64,000 bases of DNA from Rhizobium leguminosarum bv. viciae USDA 2370 (GTDB lineage Bacteria; Pseudomonadota; Alphaproteobacteria; Rhizobiales; Rhizobiaceae), in the NCBI RefSeq assembly GCF_002008365.1, contig NZ_MRDL01000047.1:124001-188000 (forward strand), written 5' to 3'. Made by a program: the position numbers and the translations under genes. Of this stretch, positions 52,759 to 60,944 are shown one piece after another (positions within the stretch are counted from its first letter, which is position 1; each line of letters starts with the position of its first letter). Under the pieces are notes generated by a model, which saw only the letters and a list, made by a program, of their open reading frames with translations, searched no databases and was not told the origin of the DNA.

Positions 52759-52929
52759 ATGATCCGTTTTGTGAAAAAGAGCGACCCGCAGCCACCCGCA
52801 GACGACGCCGGCGACAACCGCTTCCAGAAAATCCGCGAGGCAGCTGCCGACGAGCATAAGAAGGCCGCCAACGACAGCACGCGACGCCGCCCGCCGCAGG
52901 CAAGGGAAGATGACGATCCGCTTATCTGA
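52759..52929 (+). CDS. 56-residue hydrophilic micro-protein
   Basis: Starts MIRFVKKSDPQPPADDAGDN with AGGA 8 bp upstream of the ATG. The remaining residues form a charged helix (FQKIREAAADEHKKAAND) and a basic/acidic tail ending DDDPLI. No motif is recognised; the helical middle is reminiscent of small stress-related proteins. It is the last gene of the rightward run from groES. Confidence 0.55.
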   Translation: MIRFVKKSDPQPPADDAGDNRFQKIREAAADEHKKAANDSTRRRPPQAREDDDPLI

Positions 52930-53031
52930 GAGGGTATGGAAAAGCGTCTTTGAACAGGTCTCCAGCGCAGCCGTGTAAGCCGGCATATGGCGCGGTCTGA
53001 GGGCAGGGACGCACCAGGGCTCCTTGAAGAC

Positions 53032-54195
53032 CTAGCGATAATCCAGCCAGATCCCGCCAGCGTCGGCGGAACGCACGCAGTTTTCCACCCAGCGTACCCC
53101 TTCCAGTCCGGCATCGACATCGGGAAAGACGAGGTCTTCGATCCCCGCAGGGGCGAGGCCGCGCTCTCTGTTGATGGCAAAGCCGAAGCGGCGATAGAGG
53201 TTCGCCCAGGCTTCGAAGAGACCTTCCGGGTGACCGCCGCCGATCCGGTCGTCGATCCTGGCCTCGGGATAGAGATAGTCCATGCCGCGCTCGAGGATGC
53301 GAGCCGGTTCGCCCTGGATCTCGTAAGACAGCTGGTTCGGCCGCTCGTCCCACCATTCGATACTGGCCTTCGAGCCGACGATGCGGATCTTCTGGCCGTG
53401 CATGGAGCCGGCATTGACGGCGCTCGACCAGATGGTGGCGATCGCGCCATTGTCATATTCCATCAGGGTCACCGCATTGTCTTCCAGCGGCGCTCGGCTT
53501 TTGACGAAGCTCTGGCGGGTGCAGAGCAGACGCCTGATCTTCAGGTGCGGCAGGATGACCTTGGCGATGTAAAGCGGGTGGGTCCCGACATCGCCGAGGA
53601 CATAGCTGGGGCCTGCGAATTTCGGATCGACGCGCCAGCGCGTCGAGGGGTTCTGCTCCTCCACCGCAGCGCTATGGAAGCCATGGGCGAATTGCAGGTT
53701 GACGACGCGAATCTCGCCGAGATCACCATTCCTGACCATGGCGCGCGCCTGCTCGATCATCTGGTGGCCGGCATAGCCGTAGGTCACGCCGACGATACGG
53801 CCGCGCGCCTGGGAAAGCGTCTTCAGTTCTTCGGCCTCGGCGATCGTGAAGCAAAGCGGCTTTTCGCAGATCACATGCAGATCATGTTCGAGTGCTGCCT
53901 TGCAGATCGCGAAATGGGTGTTGTTGGGTGTCGCGATCGACACGGCCTCGATGCCGTCGGCCCGCCCGGCTTCGGCTGCAAACATAGTCGCATAGTCCCG
54001 GTAGCTCCTGGCTTCGTCGAGCCCGAGATCGAGGCCGAAGGCGCGGCCGCGTTCGGGATCGATATCGAAGGCACCCGCCACAAGGACAAAGACGTCGTCG
54101 CGATGCGCCGCCGAGCGATGAATATAGCCGATCTGGCTGCCTTTGCCGCCGCCGACCATGCCCCAGCGGATCGGCTTTTTCCTGTTATTCGTCAT
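53032..54195 (-). CDS. Gfo/Idh/MocA family oxidoreductase
   Basis: NAD(P)-dependent sugar or polyol dehydrogenase of 387 residues. The Rossmann N-terminus is RWGMVGGGKGSQIGYIHRSAA, and the family EKP motif is in CEKPLCFTIAEAEEL near 120. The C-terminal domain has the block DVGTHPLYIAKVILP with the conserved His near 215. The ATG at 54195 gives the usual length; 93 earlier codons overlap the repeat. It is the last gene of a three-gene catabolic operon with two TIM-barrel isomerases, pointing to inositol-like or sugar breakdown. Confidence 0.88.
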   Translation of the reverse strand: MTNNRKKPIRWGMVGGGKGSQIGYIHRSAAHRDDVFVLVAGAFDIDPERGRAFGLDLGLDEARSYRDYATMFAAEAGRADGIEAVSIATPNNTHFAICKAALEHDLHVICEKPLCFTIAEAEELKTLSQARGRIVGVTYGYAGHQMIEQARAMVRNGDLGEIRVVNLQFAHGFHSAAVEEQNPSTRWRVDPKFAGPSYVLGDVGTHPLYIAKVILPHLKIRRLLCTRQSFVKSRAPLEDNAVTLMEYDNGAIATIWSSAVNAGSMHGQKIRIVGSKASIEWWDERPNQLSYEIQGEPARILERGMDYLYPEARIDDRIGGGHPEGLFEAWANLYRRFGFAINRERGLAPAGIEDLVFPDVDAGLEGVRWVENCVRSADAGGIWLDYR

Positions 54196-54207
54196 AGTTT
54201 TTTCCCT

Positions 54208-54306
54208 AGCAATTCCAGCAAAAGTGCGCAGCGGTTTTGCGTCCGGAATTGCGCAAAACAGAGGTGGAGCGTTTCCGTGTTTCGAAGAAAAACGGAAATG
54301 CTCTAG
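54208..54306. repeat. RIME-like palindromic repeat within the catabolic operon
   Basis: Starts agcaattccagcaaaagtgcgcagcggttttgcgtccggaattgcgcaaaa (inverted ends GCAATTCC/GGAATTGC) and continues with gcgtttccgtgtttcgaagaaaaacggaaatgctctag. It sits between the second and third genes and covers the second gene's stop. Confidence 0.7.
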
Positions 54307-55226
54307 AACCCGACCGACCTGAGGTAATCGCGGCTTTGCTTCACATCTTCGAGGCTGCCGGCGACATTGAGCGGATCGCGCTCCTGCTCGACGGTGATGA
54401 AGCCGTGATAGCCGATCTCCTCGAGCGTTCGCTTGACGGCGGGATAATCGATGACGCCGCGGCCGATCGGGCACATGACGCCCTGTCCGCAGGCCTCGAA
54501 GAAGCGGATCCTTTCACCTAGCACACGGTCGAAGACGCCCTGGTCGATATCCTTGAAGTGGACGTAGTCCAGCCTGTCGGCATAGCGGCGAAGCATCTCC
54601 ACGGGATCCATGCCGGCATAATAGCTATGGCCGGTGTCGAGGCAGAAGCCGGCGATCTCCTGCGGAATGTCACCTGCCACCCGCTCGATCTCATCGGCAA
54701 ATTCGATATAGCCGCCCGCATGCGGGTGGATGACGGCGCGCACGCCGTATTTCCGCCGAGCGAGTTCGGCGATCGCCGTGATGTTGGCGACCATCCCGGC
54801 CCAGGCCTTGTCATCGAGACGCGGCGCACGATCGGAATGGCCGGCAGCATAGTCCCGTTCGTCGTGCCCCCAGTCCATGACCGTGAGATAGGGCGTCCTG
54901 AACCGCTGGCCCGCCACCTGTTCCGGCTGCGGCAGCCTGGTGATAACGGCGCAGATTTCGTCCGTCTGCCGCAGCAATGTCTCCCGATTTTCAGGAGAGA
55001 CCAGATCGTCGAAGATCGTGCCGGCGACGATGAAGAGATTGCGCTCGGTGAGCGCCTTTGCGACGAGCGCATCATCGAGCGGCACGTAACCATAGGGCCC
55101 GAGTTCAAGGCCGCCATAGCCGGCTGCCGCCGCCTCGTGGAAGACTCGTTCCCAGGAGGGAAGGTTTGGATTGTTGACGTCATCAACGCCCCAGCAGCAG
55201 GGGGCTGTCGTAATCGTGATGGTCAC
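54303..55226 (-). CDS. sugar phosphate isomerase/epimerase, IolE-like TIM barrel
   Basis: A 307-residue protein of the xylose-isomerase-like TIM-barrel superfamily. The start TTAPCCWGVDDVNNPNLPSWERV is close to the inosose dehydratase/IolE style. Metal-site candidates are Glu in GGLELGPYGYV, His in VIHPHAGGYIEF, DTGHSYYAGMDP and the final Glu in ITVEQERDPL. The GTG start has AGGA at about 8 bp. It probably acts on an inositol- or keto-sugar in a pathway with the neighbouring dehydrogenase; the substrate cannot be fixed. Confidence 0.85.
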   Translation of the reverse strand: MTITITTAPCCWGVDDVNNPNLPSWERVFHEAAAAGYGGLELGPYGYVPLDDALVAKALTERNLFIVAGTIFDDLVSPENRETLLRQTDEICAVITRLPQPEQVAGQRFRTPYLTVMDWGHDERDYAAGHSDRAPRLDDKAWAGMVANITAIAELARRKYGVRAVIHPHAGGYIEFADEIERVAGDIPQEIAGFCLDTGHSYYAGMDPVEMLRRYADRLDYVHFKDIDQGVFDRVLGERIRFFEACGQGVMCPIGRGVIDYPAVKRTLEEIGYHGFITVEQERDPLNVAGSLEDVKQSRDYLRSVGF

Positions 55227-55268
55227 AGTTTTATTCCTGATAGTGGGTGCCGGGGCGGATGTTGGCGA

Positions 55269-56183
55269 TCAGCCAAGTTTCCCGGGCCAGTATTTGTCGA
55301 CATATTTTTGAATTTCGGAGCGCATGAAGCGCCCGGAATCGTCGGCGCGCTCCTCCCAGCCGAAGACGCAGGCGGTGATGATGCCGTCGAACCCGACTGC
55401 GGCGAGCGAGGAGAAGAAGACATCCCAATTGATCTCGCCCTGGTACATATCCATGTGCTGATGGATGGTGACCTTCGCGCCCGGTGGATTGATGATGTAG
55501 CGCAGCCCGGATGACGCCTTGTGATTATAGGTATCGGCCACATGCACATGGGCGATCAGCGGGCCGGCATCGCGGATCATTCGCGCCATATCGTCACCGA
55601 AATAGAAGGTATGCGGCGCGCAGTAGAGGAATTTGACGTTCTTCGAGCCGATGGTCTTCAGCATGTCGATCGCCGGATGCAGCGTTTCGCACCAGTCTTC
55701 CGGATGCGGTTCCATGTTGAGCGTGACGCCCTCGCGCTCGAACACCGGAACGAGCTCTTCTATCGAGCGCCACCAGGCAGCCTCGCTGTGCTCGTGGGTA
55801 TGCATGCCGCCGCAGCAGCTGGCGCGGTGGCTGCGATCCGGCGACGGGCCGCGGCCGAATTCCGAGTTCATCGTATCGCAGCCCATTTCGGCGGCGATCG
55901 CGATTGCTTCCTTCCAGTAGCGTACTGCGGCCTGCCGCTCGTCCTCATGCGGGCTCGCCCAGCGATACATCGGCAGGATCGAGGCGAGCTGGACGCCGTG
56001 ATCCTTCAGGGCCGCCTTGAATTCCGTAATGCGTTCCTTGTGTGCCCGCGGGCGCACCCACCAGGGCAGAAAATCGTCGCGCGGTGAAAGCTCGATATGC
56101 TCATAGCCAAGCTCCGCCGCCTTGCGGCAGAGGTCGCGCAGGTTGAGGTGACGGTGCATATGCGGGTCGAGTGCGATCTTCAT
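55269..56183 (-). CDS. sugar phosphate isomerase/epimerase, TIM barrel
   Basis: First gene of the operon, 304 residues, of the same superfamily as the next. It opens MKIALDPHMHRHLNLRDLCRKAAELGYEHIELSPRDDFLPWW, with metal-type residues in EFGRGPSP, NMEPHPEDW, HVHVADTYNHK and the final ITACVFGWEERADD. Two barrel isomerases plus an oxidoreductase resemble operons for inositol, xylitol or glucoside-derived ketosugars. The promoter must lie in the region shared with the LacI gene and its palindromic site. Confidence 0.85.
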   Translation of the reverse strand: MKIALDPHMHRHLNLRDLCRKAAELGYEHIELSPRDDFLPWWVRPRAHKERITEFKAALKDHGVQLASILPMYRWASPHEDERQAAVRYWKEAIAIAAEMGCDTMNSEFGRGPSPDRSHRASCCGGMHTHEHSEAAWWRSIEELVPVFEREGVTLNMEPHPEDWCETLHPAIDMLKTIGSKNVKFLYCAPHTFYFGDDMARMIRDAGPLIAHVHVADTYNHKASSGLRYIINPPGAKVTIHQHMDMYQGEINWDVFFSSLAAVGFDGIITACVFGWEERADDSGRFMRSEIQKYVDKYWPGKLG

Positions 56184-56313
56184 CTGGCTCCTCCGTCATC
56201 CCCGGCCGCTTCGCGCCGGCGGATGATCCTTGATCTCGTTTTGGACCGTCCGGTGCTCCTCCCGGATTGCTGGCACGATACTGCTGCGGCGCCCCGATAC
56301 TCCAATGCTTCCT

Positions 56314-56329
56314 TGATCAAATTTGATCA
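56314..56329. promoter_or_regulatory. perfect 16-bp palindrome, LacI-type operator
   Basis: TGATCAAATTTGATCA is an uninterrupted palindrome in the divergent region between the isomerase operon and the LacI gene. LacI-family operators are commonly symmetric and of this length, so it is the likely site for the adjacent regulator. Confidence 0.75.
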
Positions 56330-56386
56330 TTGACCCCAGAGCATGCCGATGCTCTCTGTGTCAGCTTTGGGAGTGAGTGAGACCTG

Positions 56387-57388
56387 ATGAAGGTGACTTT
56401 GAAGGATGTCGCACGGCAAGCCGGCGTTGGCACCGCGACCGTCGAGCGCGTTCTCAACGACCGCGGCGGCGTGCGGCCAGAGACGGTGGAGAAAGTCTTC
56501 CTGGCGGCAAGACGGCTTGAATACCGGCAAAGCCTGCCGGTCGTCCATCGCGGCCTGATCCGGATAGAAGTGATCCTGGTTCGCCCGGAGACCAGCTTCT
56601 ATTCGCGTTTGAACCGGGCGTTCGAGCGCATCGCCGCCTCGCTCGACGACAGCATCACCGTTCACCGCACCTTCGTCCGCGAGAACGAGCCGGCGCAATT
56701 CGCCCGCTACATCGCCAACCCGACGGCACGCCGGTCGGCGCTGATCGTGGTTGCGCCCGACCATGCCGATGTCGTCACCAGCGTGCGGAAGGCGGCCGGT
56801 CTCGGTATCCCCGTCGTTCAGATCATGACCCGTCCGGCCCCCGAACTGCCCTATGTCGGCATCGACAATTATGCTGCCGGACGCACCGCGGCTTACTACA
56901 TGTCGGGCATGCTGGCGCAGCGCCCCGGTTCGTTCGTCGCACTCTGCCACAGCGGCGCCTATGAGAACCATAAGGAGCGGATCCGTGGCTTCTCCAGCTA
57001 TCTCTCGGAGAATGGTTCAAACGAACATCGTTTCATCGAGGTCATGTTCGACCTTGATGATGAGCACAATGCCATGGAACTGCTGCAAGCGGCCCTTCTG
57101 CGGGAGCCCGGCATCATCGGCGTCTATAGTGCCGGCGGCGACAACAAGGGTGTTGCCAGGGTGCTCGAGGCAAACAAGGCTAGGCGGCCGTTCTGGGTCG
57201 GTCACGAATTGACGGAGCAGACGCAGCACTACCTGCGCCACGGCATCATGTCGATCGTCCTCGATCAGGCGCCGGAGGTGCAGGCAAGGCGATCGATAGA
57301 CCTTGCGCTGAACAGGCTCGGTCTCATCGAGGTGGAGGTCAGCGCCGAGCCGGTGCGCTTCCTGACGATCACGTCGGAAAATCTCTGA
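56387..57388 (+). CDS. LacI family transcriptional regulator
   Basis: A 333-residue sugar-responsive repressor. The LacI helix-turn-helix is KVTLKDVARQAGVGTATVERVLNDRGGVRPETVEKV, with the hinge after it. The body is a periplasmic-binding-protein-like domain with GIDNYAAGRTAAYYMSG and the IIGVYSAGGDNKGVARVLEA block of sugar-binding regulators. It is divergent from a polyol/sugar catabolic operon, with a perfect palindrome in the intergenic space. Confidence 0.91.
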   Translation: MKVTLKDVARQAGVGTATVERVLNDRGGVRPETVEKVFLAARRLEYRQSLPVVHRGLIRIEVILVRPETSFYSRLNRAFERIAASLDDSITVHRTFVRENEPAQFARYIANPTARRSALIVVAPDHADVVTSVRKAAGLGIPVVQIMTRPAPELPYVGIDNYAAGRTAAYYMSGMLAQRPGSFVALCHSGAYENHKERIRGFSSYLSENGSNEHRFIEVMFDLDDEHNAMELLQAALLREPGIIGVYSAGGDNKGVARVLEANKARRPFWVGHELTEQTQHYLRHGIMSIVLDQAPEVQARRSIDLALNRLGLIEVEVSAEPVRFLTITSENL

Positions 57389-57460
57389 GGCGAGATAAGG
57401 ATGCCCGGACAATCCGCTCGAATGAGCGCTAGCGGCTTTCTCACGACACTGGGCGCAGCC

Positions 57461-58366
57461 TTACTGCAGCTGCGGCTTTCTGAGAAAGCTGTTGCGGTCG
57501 GCGGATTTGATGCGGAGCCAGGCTTCCCGGCCGTTCCTGAGAATCCGCATGGGGATTTCGGCGCCGGCCGGGCCGCTGCTCCAGAGCTTGCGGTAGAAAT
57601 CGGCTAGGCCATCGACCTCTTCGTCGCGGATCTCCGAAATGATATCGCCCTGACGCAGGCCCGCCTGGGCGGCCGGACCGCCTTCGGCCACGCTCATGAC
57701 CACCACGCCGCCATTGCTCTCGGCAGAGAAGGCGCCGAGCCAAGGCCGCGGCGGCTTGTTGACCTGGCCGCGGTTCAAGAGATCGTCAAGGATTGGCGGC
57801 AAAAGGTCTATCGGCACGACCATGTTGATATCGGCAACCTCGTCGCCATCGCTCATCTGCAGCCGAAGCGAACCGATGCCGAGAAGCTTGCCGTCCGAAC
57901 CGATCAGCGCCGCACCGCCCCATGAGGGATGGGCCGGTGCCGTGAAAATCGCCTCGTCCAGCAGATATTCCCAATAGCCGGCGAATTCCTGCCGGGCGAC
58001 GATATTTGCCTCGACGAATTCTCCGATGCCATCGGCAAGCACGACGGGATCGCCGGGCTTGGCTGTCGCCGCGTCACCGAGATCCACCGCCGGGGCATTC
58101 AGGGCCCCGAGCGCCTGGACCAGGCCGAAGCCGCTTTCCTGATCATAGGCAAGCGCATGCGCGGGAACCACGCGCCCGTCATGGGTCGTCAGCCAGACCT
58201 CTTCGGCCTCGGTGATGAGATAACCGATGGTCAGCACCAGCCCGTTGTCGCGAATAACCACGCCGCTGCCTTCCCGGACAGTGCCGAGCGTCTCCGCCGT
58301 GAAGGCATCTTCCGGAATGGAGGAACGGACGGCCACGACTGACCGCAAAATCGGATCGATATTCAT
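57461..58366 (-). CDS. HtrA-like PDZ protein lacking the catalytic triad (pseudoprotease)
   Basis: A 301-residue protein with the trypsin/HtrA barrel and one PDZ domain (about 205-290: WLGAFSAESNGGVVVMSVAEGGPAAQAGLRQGDIISEIRDEEVDGL). Aligning by eye to HtrA, the His position of the GYxxTNNHV block is Glu55 (GYLITEAEEV), the Asp position is Gly79 (ESGFGLV) and the nucleophile of GNSGGP is Trp149 (PSWGGA). All three catalytic residues are gone while the fold motifs remain. There is no signal peptide (MNIDPILRSVVAVRSS). A cytoplasmic binding or adaptor role is inferred. Confidence 0.85.
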   Translation of the reverse strand: MNIDPILRSVVAVRSSIPEDAFTAETLGTVREGSGVVIRDNGLVLTIGYLITEAEEVWLTTHDGRVVPAHALAYDQESGFGLVQALGALNAPAVDLGDAATAKPGDPVVLADGIGEFVEANIVARQEFAGYWEYLLDEAIFTAPAHPSWGGAALIGSDGKLLGIGSLRLQMSDGDEVADINMVVPIDLLPPILDDLLNRGQVNKPPRPWLGAFSAESNGGVVVMSVAEGGPAAQAGLRQGDIISEIRDEEVDGLADFYRKLWSSGPAGAEIPMRILRNGREAWLRIKSADRNSFLRKPQLQ

Positions 58367-58688
58367 ACTTTCATCCCGATGGGCGCCGGCGCGAAAGGCC
58401 GAAATCCGGCGCATTCCACCCTGAATAAGTAAGAAGATGGATGGGCGGAGGCAAGGCTGTGGCGCAGGGAATTTCCGCCACCGCATTTGATGATGCGCTG
58501 GAAACGTGGAAAGATCCAAGCGGCTATCGGTGCGGGGAATCGCCAATTCCGTAGGGGAATGCGCAACGCATTCAATCCGCGATCAAATCGCTTGGAATCT
58601 GCGATTTTCGTAAAATCTCACGCAGCGCAACGCTGCGTCATTCCGTCGACCATCCTCTTCAAACTTGTGGGTATGATATTTTTTGATG

Positions 58689-58701
58689 ACAGTGGCACTG
58701 T
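58689..58701. promoter_or_regulatory. palindrome upstream of the MocR-type gene
   Basis: ACAGTG-G-CACTGT is a perfect inverted repeat with 6-bp arms, 53 bp upstream of the start codon. It could be an operator for the MocR-like regulator, which often autoregulates. Confidence 0.5.
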
Positions 58702-58753
58702 GCAACAATATACGGTCAATCCTATCAGGAATCAGACTGACACGGATCACGAC

Positions 58754-60157
58754 ATGAAAGACTGGCATCCCGATCTCAGCCGCAGCAGCAGCCCCCGTTA
58801 TATGGCGATCGCCGATGTGATCGAAATGGATCTGCGCAGCGGGCACCTGGTGGTTGGGGACCGGCTGCCGCCGCAACGTGAACTCGCCAAGCGGCTGAAT
58901 GTCGATTTCACGACGGTGGCGAGAGGCTATGTCGAGGCGCAGAAGCGCGGGCTTGTGGATTCGCATGTCGGCCGCGGCACCTTCGTCACCGGTGGTGCGG
59001 ACAAGGAGCGCCAGGGCTTCGCACCCGACGCCGCGCCCGATCCCCGCCGCGCCTCCGTCGTCGATTTCTCGATGAACATGCCGCCGGAACCGGATGATCC
59101 GGAACTGATCGCCCGCATGCGCGAGGGCATGTCGGCAGTGGTGGCGAGCCTCATTCCGCTGCTGCGCTACCAGGGTTTCGGCGGCTCCAGCATGGACAAG
59201 GAGGCCGCAGCCTCCTGGCTCAGCCGTCGCGGACTGGTGCCCTCGCAGGAGCGGATCTTCGTCACACCAGGCGCCCATCCGGCCCTGCTGGCGATCTTCG
59301 GCCTACTGGCAAAACCAGGCGAGACCGTGCTTTCGGAAGTCATCACCTATCCCGGTATGCGCTCGATCGCCGCCCAACTGCGGCTCAATCTGACCGGCCT
59401 GCCGATGGACGAGGACGGTATCCTGCCGGACGCCTTTGCAGACGCCTGTGAGAGATTGAAACCGAAAGCGCTCTATCTCAATCCGACGCTGCAGAACCCG
59501 ACGACGCTGACCATCCCGGCCCGGCGCCGCGAGGAGATCTGCGCCGTTGCCCGCAAATATCACGTGCCGATCGTCGAAGACGATGCCTACGGCTTTATTC
59601 CACAGCAAGGCCCGGCGCCGCTCGCCGCCATGGCGCCCGATCTGACCTGGCATATCGGCGGGCTGGCGAAATGCATCGGCGCGGGTCTGCGCCTTGCCTA
59701 TGTCGTGGCGCCGGACAGCAAGGCCGTGTGGCCTTTCGTCAGCGCCATGCGCGCCAACAATGTCATGGCCTCGCCATTGACCGTGGCGCTCGCCACCCGC
59801 TGGATCGAGGACGGCACCGCCGATACGATCCTGCGTTTCATCCGTGCTGAGGCGGCCGCCCGCCAGCAAATGGTTGCTGCCATCCTGCCGGCCGGCAGCT
59901 ACCGCGCCGATCCGATCAGCTTCAACATCTGGCTGCCGCTCTCCAACGGCTGGACCCGCTCCACCTTCGGCAGCCATACTCGTTCTTCCGGCATCGGCGT
60001 CGTCGCAAGCGATGCCTTCACGGTCGAGGGCGTCGCACCCGAGGCCGTACGCGTCTGCCTTGGCGGACCGATCACCCGGGAGAAACTGCAGGGCGCACTG
60101 GAATTCATGGCCCATGCGCTGGAAGGCCCACCGGAAATGGCGGCGTCGTTCTTCTGA
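58754..60157 (+). CDS. MocR-type GntR regulator with aminotransferase domain
   Basis: A 467-residue fusion. It has a GntR winged helix at residues 10-75 (YMAIADVIEMDLRSGHLVVGDRLPPQRELAKRLNVDFTTVARGYVEAQKRGLV) and a fold-type I aminotransferase from about 100. The aminotransferase has NPTLQNPTT near 243, EDDAYG near 275 and the PLP lysine Lys306 in GGLAKCIGAGLRLAYV. Such MocR/PdxR proteins control vitamin B6, GABA or amino-acid genes. The ATG at 58754 is used because upstream codons have no support. No partner gene lies divergent, so autoregulation or a distant target is likely. Confidence 0.89.
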   Translation: MKDWHPDLSRSSSPRYMAIADVIEMDLRSGHLVVGDRLPPQRELAKRLNVDFTTVARGYVEAQKRGLVDSHVGRGTFVTGGADKERQGFAPDAAPDPRRASVVDFSMNMPPEPDDPELIARMREGMSAVVASLIPLLRYQGFGGSSMDKEAAASWLSRRGLVPSQERIFVTPGAHPALLAIFGLLAKPGETVLSEVITYPGMRSIAAQLRLNLTGLPMDEDGILPDAFADACERLKPKALYLNPTLQNPTTLTIPARRREEICAVARKYHVPIVEDDAYGFIPQQGPAPLAAMAPDLTWHIGGLAKCIGAGLRLAYVVAPDSKAVWPFVSAMRANNVMASPLTVALATRWIEDGTADTILRFIRAEAAARQQMVAAILPAGSYRADPISFNIWLPLSNGWTRSTFGSHTRSSGIGVVASDAFTVEGVAPEAVRVCLGGPITREKLQGALEFMAHALEGPPEMAASFF

Positions 60158-60471
60158 CGCAGAATTCCGCCACGGGCTGGCACTGACGAAATCCGGAAGC
60201 AGTCGGGAATCAGATCGGCCGCACCCTAAGCTGTCCGGGGATGGCGAAGCATATCCGTCACGTTCACGTTTGAACTGCCCTGCCAAGCCTGGCTGCAGCC
60301 CCAAATGCTGCTTCAGAAATCTGCAGTCAGCTTTGCTGCCGGCCTGCGCCGGGAGTTCTGCGGCATTCTGGCGAATTGACTGGTAATTTCTTTCCAATGT
60401 AATTATATTGCATGCATTCATTTAAGACATTGAGTGCATCAATGTCCGCGGCACAGGAAAGCGAGATCGTC

Positions 60472-60840
60472 ATGGATACGGAATATCCCCCACTTCCTCC
60501 GATACAGACCGGCATCAGGGGGCGCTGCCCGCGCTGCGGCCAGGGTCATATGTTCAAGGGCTTCCTGACACTGCAGCCGGAATGCGAGGTCTGCGGCCTC
60601 GACTATTCCTTCGCCGATCCTGCCGACGGTCCGGCCTTCTTCGTCATCTGCTTCGCCTGCATACCGAGCGTGCTGCTCGGCGTCTGGCTGGAGGTGGCCT
60701 TTTCGGCGCCGATCTGGGTGCAGCTTCTGGTCACCGGCCCCTTCATGCTCGCCACCTGCGTTCCGCCGCTGCGGCCGCTGAAGGGCTGGCTGGTCGCCAG
60801 CCAGTATTTCTACAAGGCGGAAGAGGGCAAGCTCGCCTAA
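60472..60840 (+). CDS. DUF983 family membrane protein
   Basis: About 122 residues in the chosen form. The N-terminal cytoplasmic part has two zinc-type cysteine pairs, CPRCGQGHMFKGFLTLQPECEVCGL, followed by the invariant DYSFADPADGPAFFVI and two helices (CFACIPSVLLGVWLEVAF; QLLVTGPFMLATCVPPL). RPLKGWLVASQYFYKAEEG ends it. Starts at 60412, 60442 or 60472 are possible; the last has AGGAAAG at a slightly long distance. Function unknown. A long RIME-like repeat follows directly. Confidence 0.87.
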   Translation: MDTEYPPLPPIQTGIRGRCPRCGQGHMFKGFLTLQPECEVCGLDYSFADPADGPAFFVICFACIPSVLLGVWLEVAFSAPIWVQLLVTGPFMLATCVPPLRPLKGWLVASQYFYKAEEGKLA

Positions 60841-60944
60841 AGCATGTCGCGCAAACCTGTGCAGCGGTTTCGCGATAACGATATGCGTCAAAACAAAGAC
60901 CAAAAGCGCGAGGGGCGAATCTGAAAGATCGCGACGCGCTTTAG
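60838..60944. repeat. RIME-like repeat, long variant
   Basis: taaagcatgtcgcgcaaacctgtgcagcggtttcgcgataacgatatgcgtcaaaacaaagac, then caaaagcgcgaggggcgaatctgaaagatcgcgacgcgctttag. It is nearly the same element as 43476-43571 and lies between two convergent genes, just reaching the LysR stop. Confidence 0.75.
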
